From positions 12,716,449 to 12,780,448 of the forward strand of contig NC_058149.1 of the NCBI RefSeq assembly GCF_011075055.1: DNA of 64,000 nt, given 5' to 3'. The stretch comes from Mangifera indica. Taxonomy: Eukaryota; Streptophyta; Magnoliopsida; Sapindales; Anacardiaceae. A program made the translations under genes and the position numbers. Shown here one piece after another: positions 51,194 through 61,730 of this stretch (its first letter is position 1; every line of letters begins with the position of its first letter). Under the pieces are notes generated by a model, which saw only the letters and a program-made list of their open reading frames with translations, had not been told where the DNA came from and made no database searches.

Positions 51194-54100
51194 TCACTCG
51201 ACATGAGACATGCCCCCACCAGTTTCAGCCTTTGTCCTGCACATGCCCATCAGTTAAAACTACTAGTGTAGAGAAAAATAGTCATGCAGAACAGAGCATG
51301 AATGTTTACAGTCATAAGAAATTGCAAGTGCCAACTCTTTACAAAGGCTCATTATCTACATTTGAATTAAAAAGTTTATTATCCCAGAAAAAATTAGCTG
51401 AATAAACTAGCCGGTCTCTTGTAATGAGCAAAATCAATCATTTCTTTCACAAAGCACATTAATGCAAAATTTTGTGCAAAATGATGATGGAAACTGCCGT
51501 AAAAGAAAATAAATCATACAACTAACAAAGTTAATTCAGAACATCATTGTCCTGTGTCACAAGCAATTGATTAAAAACGTAAACCATATATTTAAAACAG
51601 TTTGGCAAGGGCAACGAAGTCTTACTTGTGATCGGAAGGATTTGGCATCAGTTCATAAACAATTGTTGCAACAACATCCCTTTTCAACTGTTACTCAGAG
51701 ACATATAAGAAACCAGAGAGAGGAAGTTTCAGATCAAGCACAAATAATTCATACATGAAAGAAAATATTTACATTTTTTTTAGGGAAAATATAATCAACA
51801 ATACAACCATCGAATGTCAAACAATAAATTACCTGGGTGGCTTCACCTTTCAAGCCAATGTAGTGTATCTGAGTTGTGTCACCTCCAAAATTATCAGGGA
51901 AGTGTAATGTAATATTTGCCACGCTTTGAAATTTGGAATATCTAATGATATACACTAATACATTGTCAGGAAGTGGAAAATAACTGATGATGAAACAGAA
52001 TTCAGATGTTTGTTTAAAAGAAAACTACATGTTGTCCATGTTCCATGAATCACTTATGGTTGCCTGAATAGTTCTCCTCATAAAAACAATTTAAAGTAAG
52101 TTTCCCTAACAAACATGAACTTGTATGTCAAATAATTTGATCAATAGACAATGACTACCTTGTCTGGAACTCCAACACTCCTTGCAGATTTTCAACCAAA
52201 TCCCACTCCTTTAAACAAATGACACAGATATCTCATATAAGTTGGAATACTAAATTAATCAGTAACACACTAAAAGATGCCAATATGAGGCATACCTGAA
52301 CAGCCTGCATACCTTGTGCATCTGAGAAGTCAATTCCATCCCGATTGATGAACCTAATTTAGATGTTAGAGAGAAGACTTAATATCAGGGATATGCCTTT
52401 TTCCTTCAGAAAATATTGCCGGGAACAGAACAACAAAACAAACTTCATATATCTTTGTAAATTCTCATTTACATGGAACTGACAGTGTGAGTTCAAGAGT
52501 TTTCTTCATAGAAACCAATAACATCTAACTTTAGTCAGCATGCTGGCATGCCAACACACGAAGAAAACACAGTTTGGTGAGCAAGTTGTTGGAAAAACTG
52601 CCACGTTAGGGTTTTAAAAAAATATATTATGCAGTGCAGAGAGAGAGAGCAAAACCTTTCATTTCCTACTTTACAAACTAAAAATACAGATATGATCTGA
52701 TATTACATTACAGGTATCATATATTAGTTCTACCTTCTATGGATGAAATTAACTTTAGTTATTCCCCTCCCTTGGTTATTTGTTTATTTGAGGACACTAG
52801 GTATACTACTACTGTATCTCCTCTTCTTTTACTTCAATGCATAGTTTACAATTTCTTAAACTTAATTCAAAAAAAAGAAAAAAAGAAAGAAAGGCAGGCT
52901 AGCTGATCATTAACTACTGTGATTGACCATATTATACACAAAATAAAATTCCCAAGGTTGAACTTTACACTCTCATCTTGGAAGGACTTGTTCCATCAGC
53001 ACCACCAACAATTGAAATGCTCTTGATCTTAACATCTGATGTAAATCTGTCACAATCAGACAAAAGGATTTGTAAGCTTTAATAAAACAGAAAAGCAAAG
53101 GAGACTACATCTCTATTAAATAGGAAATTATATTAAGACTACAAAACACAGATATTACAAAAGTTTAATTTTAAAATGCCTGCCGCAAGAGAAAAGGACT
53201 CTAAAACAGCAGTAAGTAACAACTCACGGAATATAAACAAGTAACTCTGGATCACCATCATTACTTTCCAGGTGTTCCTGTCTCCACAGAGATTACCATT
53301 AGTCTTAAGATACTGTGAAACAATCAATTAGCTTTTATATATAATACGACGCCAGATATGTTAAATATTCAGAGTTGCCATGAAAAAAAGGAAAAAATAA
53401 AAAGAAATCTCAATTCAACCATGGCACACCATATTTCTTAGAATATTTCTTATGTATAAGGTTTTGTAAATGTAATTCCAAGATTTTGTGTAGAAAATCC
53501 TCGGTGTGAACAATAATTTGTATGATACACCCAAAATGCATTGATAAATTACCCCAGAAGAATTTAGACGTTGCTCCCATGGTTTAAAAACAGACTTAAC
53601 ACTTCCTGGAACGGCCTCATTCAATGCAGATACCTAAGAAGCAACAAAAACATACCCAACAAAAATAAGAAAAAACATCAGTGAAAGCAATCAACTAAAA
53701 TAACATATATGTCAATTTCTTCATAAGAAAATTTTCTTTAAATCAACTTAATATACAACCAAGCATCTTATTCACTTTGATTCGTTAACAAGTATGGCAA
53801 CAAAAGTAATCAGGAATAAGTTTAAGCAATCAACAAAACACCAAACAACCAAATATGTCATTTAATCTCATTTCCTCCAATAGTCCAGAGGACCCTGTTC
53901 GTTAATAGCAGTATAAATCATCTGGGAGACACATCAAACATAATGACAACAAACAAAAGATGAGGCATCTGAAGCTTTCCTAGTTACAATTTAAATTTGA
54001 ATAGCCATAAGGGAGCAAGGGCACACATATTGAATGCAGTTATATAACTATAGGATGCAGAATTACGGTTTAAAAGGTCTGACAGTCAGTTTACGGCATG

Positions 54101-54262
54101 GATTAAGTAGAAGTTAAGAATCATTTTCTACACAATTAAAAAAATAATAATTAGTTGCTAGAAGAGGAAAATATTAACCTTGGAGAGGTCTATGTGCTTG
54201 TAGAGAGACCAATCAGAAGAACAATCATGATCTTCACAACTATGATCATGTAAACAGGCCAT
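51194..54262 (-). CDS. PITH-domain (DUF1000) protein
   Basis: 204-aa protein made mainly of the PITH domain, a beta-jelly-roll fold first described at the C-terminus of thioredoxin-like TXNL1 and linked to proteasome interaction in other eukaryotes. No thioredoxin domain is present here. Nine exons read leftward: 54262-54179, 53633-53553, 53277-53228, 53046-52969, 52353-52296, 52208-52159, 51941-51833, 51687-51626, 51236-51194. The N-terminus MACLHDHSCEDHDCSSDWSL is Cys/His/Asp-rich. PITH landmarks are VSALNEAVPGSVKSVFKPWE, PELLVYIPFTSDVKIKSISI, GGADGTSPSKMRVFINRDGI, WDLVENLQGVLEFQTRYSKF, HFPDNFGGDTTQIHYIGLKG and YELMPNPSDHK. It matches the Arabidopsis At2g25950 type (from memory). Exon 4 uses the second GT of AGTGTAAAG, because the first breaks frame. 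Confidence 0.93.
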
Positions 54263-54488
54263 CTCTGCCCTCTAAATCTCGGTTGATGCTACAGCGACAA
54301 ACTCTGAAGCAGAAGCACAAGGCAATGGGAAAAAGAAGTGAGCAAAATGGGCTTGAGGAATCGGTTCTATTCGATAAACTTAAGGGATATTCATAGAATA
54401 GCGTTGTTTTTTTTCCTTTGTACATGTATATAGTCAATTTTTTTTATTATACGTATATAATTTAAAATATATTTATCTAATTAAAATT

Positions 54489-54662
54489 TGAGTAATATTA
54501 TGTGTATTTATTTTGAGTATATAAATGTATACACATTCATATGTGTCATCATATGATTGGTTATTGTTTTATTCTTAATTCAAAATCATCTAATCACATG
54601 ATGATATATATAAATGTGTATATATTTATATACCCAAAATAAATATATATAATTTTATTGTT
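54489..54662. mobile_element. MITE-like foldback element, best copy (H)
   Basis: Two arms of about 70 bp (54491-54560 and about 54590-54660) are inverted copies with roughly 85% identity by eye. The inner arms read TATACACATTCATATGTGTC on the left and, reverse-complemented, TATACACATTTATATATATC on the right. The outer arms read TTTATTTTGAGTATATAAAT and, reverse-complemented, TTTATTTTGGGTATATAAAT. The centre is about 30 bp (TTATTGTTTTATTCTTAATT). No coding capacity. Confidence 0.8.
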
Positions 54663-55194
54663 AAAATTTATCCAATCAAGTATAAATTTACTCAATTAAA
54701 ATATAAAATTTATTTATTCATTAATTAAAATTAAAATATAAGATAAAAAATATAAATATTTATTAGATAATTTATCAGATGATTGGTCAAATGATTGACT
54801 GACAGAATATTTAATTAATTTATTTTTAAAAATTAATTTATAATATGTTTAATTAATCAATCAATCTCAAATATTATAATTTTTTTTAAAAAAATCAATT
54901 GAAAAGATAATTATATTTATATAATAAAAAAATATTTTATATATATAAAAAGCAAAAAAAAATTATTTCAATCATTACCCCTACACTTAAAACGGGCCTT
55001 TTTTTAACATCAATTAATTAATTTATTTATTTTAATCAGAAATCGGAATTCCTAGGCCCGAAAAGCAGAAAAAATAAATGGTTAAAATTAAGTAGAAATA
55101 ATATGAGCTAAGCCCCAAAACCCAAATTAAAATAGAAAAATATAAAATAATAACTATTACAAAATTAATTTCATGAAAAAGATTATGTAATGAG

Positions 55195-55320
55195 TATAAA
55201 TTTATATATAAATAATTAAATATTATCATATAATTAAATAATTTTAAAATAGAAAAATATTATATCAGACTATATAATAATATGTCATCATTTATAGATA
55301 AATTTATGTTTGTTGTTTGT
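55195..55320. repeat. MITE-like element, copy I
   Basis: Contains TATCATATAATTAAATAATT followed by TTAAAATAGAAAAATATTAT, a diverged form of the core, then an ACTATATAATAATATGTCAT right arm. Confidence 0.5.
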
Positions 55321-55374
55321 ATATATAGTATAACTCAAAGTAGATATACTTGTATCATAGAAGCTATTGATTGT

Positions 55375-55610
55375 AAAAGTTTATAAAAATAATATTAATT
55401 TGTAATCAAAACAATTTGTTTCTAGAATTTTCGATGGTGAAACAAGTTTGTCAGATCAATTTACCTAATTAGGATTCGATGTTCAAGCCCAAACTCGAAT
55501 TCTTTTAGGTTTGAGGTTTGGGTAGGTTCATTTAGATTTTATCGTATTATTCGAGTTTGGTTCATTAAAATATTTCAGACTTCTAGCAAAATTTCCAATA
55601 GAAACCAGAC
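55375..55610. repeat. Diverged dispersed repeat (family 2)
   Basis: Carries TAATCAAAACAATTTGTTTC, CAAGCCCAAACTCGAATTC and TTCGAGTTTGGTTCATT. Weakest member of the family. Confidence 0.35.
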
Positions 55611-55821
55611 TTGAAATGAAATGTAAAGACTAACATTTTCAACATTGTGGATCCAATTTGATTTTTTTAAATTGTGGGACTTGTTGGGCTACCTTTAACG
55701 TTTGGGGGGGTAAAAGAATTTTCCCCAGGGAGAAAACGCTGCGTTTCTGCCATCTGGTATTGGTAGATATCGGGGTCCTCGAGATCCGCAGCCGAGAAAT
55801 CGACCAACATTGTCGAGAGAG

Positions 55822-57577
55822 ATGGAGGGAGTAGAAGGATCAAGCTCAGTAGCAGAGCGATTCACAGTGCCGCCAAGGCGCTTAAACAACGAAGACATCA
55901 TATTTTGCGTAGATGTGGACAGTGAATCTCTGGTGGAAATGAAATCAACTGGAATTAATGGGAGACCATTAACTAGATTGGATTCTATCAAGCAAGCTAT
56001 TCTCCTCTTTGTTAATGCCAAGCTCTCAATCAACCCCGATCACCGATTTGCTTTTGCCACTCTCGCCAAAACCACTTCTTGGGTAATTATTTAATTTCAG
56101 CTGGTTTCCTCTTAATTGTCTATTTGTAAACGACTTGTGATTTATTTTGATATTCGCCTTCCAGAAGTTGAAACTTTCCCATTTGCTACTTTGAAAATTA
56201 TTTAGGTTGTTTTTTATCTGTTAAATTTTCTTGCTTGCAATTGTCTTAAGTTCTGCTGTGAATGGGTATAAAGATTCAGAAATTTATAGAATATGGGTTC
56301 TCCTAAACTCTGTGCAAGCTTGAATATCCTTATACAGTTTTCCGTATTCCCAAAATCTGTCAGGTGGGAGGATGTTGATGACTTCAGCATGACTGGCTGA
56401 ACAAATGAATAGTGTTTTGTTTTTCAGCCTATTCTTAAAATTATATTTGATTTTGATGCATTTGAATTAAAATAGAGAACGCCTCCCAGCTGCAGATGAC
56501 TGAAGCATGGAATTCTATAACAGTAACATTACTTGTGTGTTAAATAGATGCATGAAATGGCAAATGCTGCAGAAAAATATAATTTATGATGTAATGTGAA
56601 CAAACATGTTGAAACTTTTTATTATGTTTGGAAATTATCCATGTTTCTTGTTTGATATGTTGTAGCTTCGGAAAGAGTTCAGCAGCGATGTAGAGTCAGC
56701 TATGGCTGCAGTTCGGGGGCTCTCTGCCACTTCTTCTTGTGGTCAGGCTGATCTCACCCATCTCTTTAAGTTAGCTGCTCATGAAGCTAAGAAATCTCGG
56801 GCACAAAATCGGATTCTCAGGGTGGTAAGCTTTAGTTGTTTCAAACTTGTATTTATTTGCTCATCCATTTTGTTCCTAAAAAAATGCAAATTTTTTATTT
56901 AATTACCTTATAGTCTCTCGCAAACTTAAGTTCCAATTTAGAAAAAACTTGGTGCATGTTCACTTGAAAATCATATGATTTCTTAATATTATGGAACCTG
57001 CTGGGAGTTTGATATGATTTTGTTTATTTTTAAGATTTTCTTCGAGGCTTCTTTGTTTTTAACCTTACTGATATTTGGATTTCCCAGTTCCTCTGTGCAA
57101 TGACTTATTTCTGAATTTGAGATCACAGTTGGATTGCAATTATACAGACCTGGATAGCATATCTGTAGTACTTGAATTTTTTCTAGTATTAAGTAGGTTC
57201 TGATGTTCTGTTGCGTGCAGCTTCTTTTATACTGCAGATCATCCGTTAGACCACAACATCAATGGCCTGTAAACCAGAAATCATTCACTATGGATGTGAT
57301 GTACCTCCATGATAAGCCTGGACCTGACAACTGCCCGCAGGAGGTCTACGATGCTCTTGTTGATGCCCTTGAACATGTGTCTGAATATGAAGGCTATATC
57401 TTTGAAAGTGGACAGGGATCAGCACGCATCCTGTTCCGTCAAATGTGTGTGCTGCTATCACACCCTCAGCAGCGTTGCTCACAGGATGATATTGACATAC
57501 CCAAGTCTCTTACAAAGAAGTCACCTGCAACTGAGACAACAAACGGTGAAGATAGTGTTCCTGTATCCAGCCAGTGA
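55822..57577 (+). CDS. BABAM1: BRISC/BRCA1-A complex member 1 (MERIT40)-like protein
   Basis: 258-aa homologue of BABAM1/MERIT40, a von Willebrand A-like scaffold of the BRCC36 K63-deubiquitinase complexes BRISC and BRCA1-A. In animals these act in DNA-damage signalling and receptor turnover; the plant role is less clear. Exons 55822-56082, 56666-56824 and 57221-57577 join in phase 0. The vWA-like start is EDIIFCVDVDSESLVEMK, followed by LDSIKQAILLFVNAKLSINP and HRFAFATLAKTTSW. The middle has LTHLFKLAAHEAKKSRAQNR. The C-terminal part has FTMDVMYLHDKPGPDNCPQE and EYEGYIFESGQGSARILFRQ. The ATG at 55822 is the first in frame; upstream in-frame sequence has only a TTG. The C-terminal about 30 aa are Ser/Thr/Lys-rich and probably disordered. 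Confidence 0.9.
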
Positions 57578-59922
57578 GAATGTCAACAATCAAATTAATC
57601 ACTAGTCCATATTACTTCTGAGCAGCTGGTTTTCACTTGTATGGTTTTAGATTTTGTTGAAATAACTTGTTGAATTAGACTGTATACTCTGACTGGCCCC
57701 TCCAATTCCATTGTACAAATTGTGAATTCTGGGAAATTTTAATGGTATTGAATGTGAAATATGGCATTTAGTTTCAGATTTTCCATCCAAGTTTTATGTG
57801 GTGAATGACAAAATGATTCACTAGACAAGGTTCCTCTAATGTTCAAGTTTCTTATCAGCAATTACTTATCTTTGTTGAATGATTATGGGTCTATAATCTG
57901 ACATAAATTATTAAAAAAAAAAAAAATCTGAAGTTGCAATCTATGATTAGACTTCATAGTCATCCAAACCAATCTCATACAGCAGCAATATAAATCCAGA
58001 ATAATAGAAGTTATCTGAAATCTGAATTATTGAAGTTCCTGCCTGGAACATGTGAAAGGATTTGCTAACAAAATGAAAGGATCATTGAGGTTGACATGTT
58101 CAAGTGCTCACCTGACCCTGACATTGGATTCTCTTCATAGTTTCAAGCTTGAGCTTCTTTTATTAGAATATAATTATGTATATAAACAAATTATACAAAC
58201 TCAATTTTATAGATTAAAGTGGCAACTTGTGATTGATGATGTAATTGTTTATTTTTATCTCTCACTTTAAAATCATTCACTCAAAATTTAACACATCAAG
58301 TTATATGAATAAGTTTGTATAAATAAAGATAGTATAGATTCAATCAAGTTTAATAATATTTAAATATGGTCGATGGTTCCTGCAGTACCAGGACAAGAGC
58401 CAACCAAATCACAAGTTGCCAAGATTACCTCATCAATCCAATTTTACAATGCTACGTATTTATTAAAATATGCATTCCTTTGAAAATTGTAAGTTCTCAA
58501 GTGGCCCTCTTAATTACAGGTAGCTTGTCATGGTCGGCAAGATGTCCTGATACAGGTGGGTGCTGGGAATGTTTTGTTTATTTGTAATATTACATCTTAA
58601 ATTATAAATATTAAATTTTTTTAGTAATCTCTGTCAACCCTCTTGCCCTACGGTGTGGCTAAAGTTTTTATAAAGATTTGATCACCAGATGATTTATGTA
58701 ATTTAAAATCTTACACATAATAGTCAAAATAGCAGTGGTGAGAATCAACAAATTAATGTTGATATTCATTACAATGTGAGAAAATATAAGGAGAATTGAA
58801 CTTAACATGTTTGCTAAAGAGCCTATACACACAATTATATATGATATTAGCATCAATATAAAGACTTGATTTTTGAGAAAAGTGTAAAAAAGAGAATAAC
58901 TGTAATTCTACGAAAGTCTCCTCTACTATATTTATATTTAAAAATTAACTTTCTAATCTATTATATATTAGAGATAAGAGAATGATCAAAAGTTGATAAT
59001 GTGAAACACATTCCTTTTTATCGTAGACAAATGATATGAAAAGAATGCTAATTGATAGATTGCACTTTCTAGTGAAGGAATATCTATCCAAAAGTCAATG
59101 TGCAAGTTGTTGCTATTGGCTTATATGAAGTTACTTTGTGGGTTGGAGTTTAGTGTATATCAGAAGTCATAGACCTTGTTTTTCTTAGTTTGTGCTCTAA
59201 TCAAACTGCTGGGTCAGATATTGTTCTGTCAATCCTATAAACCACCAAAAAAATTCTAAGAACAAGTCAACCAAAATAGATGATCGCAGTCACTCAACCT
59301 ATCTGCACAGAAAGTCTACAGTTAAATGGCCATGAACATCTCTTTAACTTGATCTGATAAGAGATCTACTTGGGCAGGACTCATCATTAGTGGTCCTTCT
59401 CCATCTGTGCATGCCTACATTAATATATAAATGCTTTGTAAGCTTATAAGGCAATGCAATAGATATACAAATAATATGTCATCATGCAATGGGTTATTAC
59501 TATGTATCTCTTTCCATGGAGTTGTCCAGACTGTTAAGCCACTCATACCAAATTCAAATTACCCGGGACCAATCTACTTTTCTCTGTAAATGAGCTTCAA
59601 ATTGTTCCAGGGTCAAGTCAACTCCCTTTAAAACTTTTAGAAGCCACCAAGAATCCATTTCTTAAACTAAAATAAAATTTCTTCTTGGGGCAGTCTAAAC
59701 TAAAATAATACACATAACATATTAAAAAAACAAGAATTATTGAAATTGTGTGTGGTTTGAGCTCTCCGGGAGCCACTTATATATCAATATACAATATTTA
59801 TCGTGTTAACATACGCGTTTTAGGGTCCTTAAATCCATTATTACAGAGACTAATTTATGAGTCATTGGAGTTTTATAAGTTGGCCGGAAAATTAAGAAAG
59901 CTTTGTTTCAACACTGGTTGAT
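57578..59922. other. Intergenic region
   Basis: BABAM1-like 3' UTR to about 57760, an A-run near 57911, then AT-rich DNA and the PP2C promoter. I see no gene and no member of the repeat families listed elsewhere. Confidence 0.5.
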
Positions 59923-61308
59923 ATGGGAATCTGCATATCGACTGCATCTACAGAGATTCATGATCAACCTGAGATCAGCAAAGTTCATGAAGATAATGCG
60001 ATTTTCGTTGAGCAAAATGATGTTTCTAACGAAGTTAAGAAACCAGGTTCTCTTTATTCCAAGCAAGGAAGCAAAGGACCTAACCAAGATGCCGCCATCC
60101 TTTGCCAGGTTTGTGGTCTTGATTTGTTCAAGATTTGTTATGTTTGGCCTTAATGCTCTTGAAGCTTTTGTTATTAAACCTGTTTTTTTTTTTCAGGGAT
60201 ATGGAGTGAAATATGGGGCATTTTGTGGAGTTTTTGATGGCCATGGAAAGAATGGTCAGATCGTGAGTAGGATTGTGAGGGATCAGTTGCCGTCTCTGGT
60301 ACTAGACCAGAAGAGTGCTCTTGCAAAAATGGAAGTAACAAATAACCGAAGTCAAAAAATCGGCATTGAAAGATTAGATGGAGAAGAGGCTCCGAGCAAT
60401 GAATTCTATAAATGGCAGGAGGCTTGTGTTGGTGCTTTCAAGGTGATGGACAAGGAAGTGAAGCTTCAAGAGAATTTGGACTGCTCTTGCAGTGGAACCA
60501 CAGCAGTAGTTGTCATAAGACAGGTATTAAATGAAAGCAACAATGGAAATTCTAGATTTTATAATCTGTTTTGGAAAATTCATGTTCATTTTTCTCTTCT
60601 GTCATCAGGGTGAAGATCTTGTTACAGCTAATCTGGGCGACTCGAGGGCTGTGTTGGGGACAGTCAGCGAGAAGGGAGAAGTCAAGGCTGTTCAATTAAC
60701 AACTGATTTAAAGCCTGGCTTACCTAGTAAGAAAAAAGTGTTTTTTTTTCCCCCTCGATGAAGTCTTTTTATATTTCTTCAGCAATTTATGAGCAACAAT
60801 GATTATGTAACGCAGGCGAAGCAGAAAGAATAAGGAAATGCAATGGTCGAGTACTTGCCTTAAAGGAAGAACCGCATATCCCGCGAGTGTGGCTACCCCA
60901 CGAGGATTTCCCAGGCTTGGCGATGTCTCGAGCTTTCGGAGACTTCCTACTCAAAAACCATGGTGTAATTTCTGTTCCTGATGTTTGCTATCACCGCTTA
61001 ACTTCCAGAGACCAGTTTGTTGTTCTTGCAACGGATGGGGTAAGCTCAATACATGACAACTGGTAAAAGTTGTTTTTTCGATAGTAGATTAATCTTTAAT
61101 GTGTTCACGTAAACAGGTATTCGATGTGCTTAGTAGCAGCCAAGTTGCCTCCATTGTATCGGAGGCAGGCAACGAACAGGAAGCCACGAGAGCTGTGGTG
61201 GAGGCTGCAACAGTGGCATGGAAAAACAAGTTTCCATCTTCAAAAGTAGATGATTGTACGGCAGTTTGCCTTTACCTTCAAAACCGGCAACAACGCCAAT
61301 TATCATGA
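59923..61308 (+). CDS. Protein phosphatase 2C family protein
   Basis: 348-aa Mg/Mn-dependent Ser/Thr phosphatase. Exons 59923-60108, 60197-60523, 60609-60726, 60816-61039 and 61117-61308 join in frame. It starts MGICIS, so Gly2 could be myristoylated (inference). Metal and catalytic motifs are present: QGSKGPNQDAAI, CGVFDGHGKNG (Asp76, Gly77), CSGTTAVVVI, LVTANLGDSRAVLG, RVWLPHEDFPGLAMSRAFGD, FVVLATDGVFDVLSS (Asp284) and SSKVDDCTAVCLYL (Asp330/331). Phe replaces the usual Trp in DGVWD. The motif set fits a clade E-type plant PP2C rather than the ABA co-receptor clade A. The closest Arabidopsis relative is probably the At4g32950 type (from memory). Confidence 0.93.
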
Positions 61309-61730
61309 CTTCCTTGTAATGCCGTAGTGCAGCTATAGTTTCCCATCTTCCGGCAACAATTTTTTTACTACATGCTATGTTTCCATGAGAAAATTATATT
61401 AAAGCAGTTCCTTTTTTTAGTGTGGTATCACTATAACCGATCGGCATAACTTATGTGGCTCTCCATTTCAATTTAACTTAATTTGCATCAACTACTAAGC
61501 TGACTCAACATCGAAAACAGTTAATAAGTTCTTAATATGACATAACTTGAATCTCAAGAATCGCATACCAGGAGGCTCAATATCAATGGTGGAGTTATTT
61601 TCTAGTAATGGCCAATATTCTCAATACCCTCTTCTCAGATGGGGAAGATTCAGTTTCAAGCCTCAATAGACTATGCGGTAAAGCCAGAATTTATTTACGA
61701 TAATCACAGTGACTCAATTCCCAGATCCTC
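61309..61730. other. Convergent 3' ends of PP2C and PHAX-domain genes
   Basis: Short spacer holding both 3' UTRs. AATTATATTAAAG near 61391 may be the PP2C polyadenylation region. Nothing else seen. Confidence 0.5.

Larger units (their letters stand above)
54263..55821. other. Divergent promoter region with MITE copies
   Basis: Lies between the PITH and BABAM1-like genes, which are transcribed apart. Contains MITE-like copies H (54489-54662) and I (55195-55320), a family-2 repeat (about 55375-55610), and short leaders at either end. No gene seen. Confidence 0.55.

Noticed and set aside
55810..55821. Upstream start for the BABAM1-like protein
   Set aside because: The codon at 55810 is TTG. 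The first in-frame ATG is at 55822.
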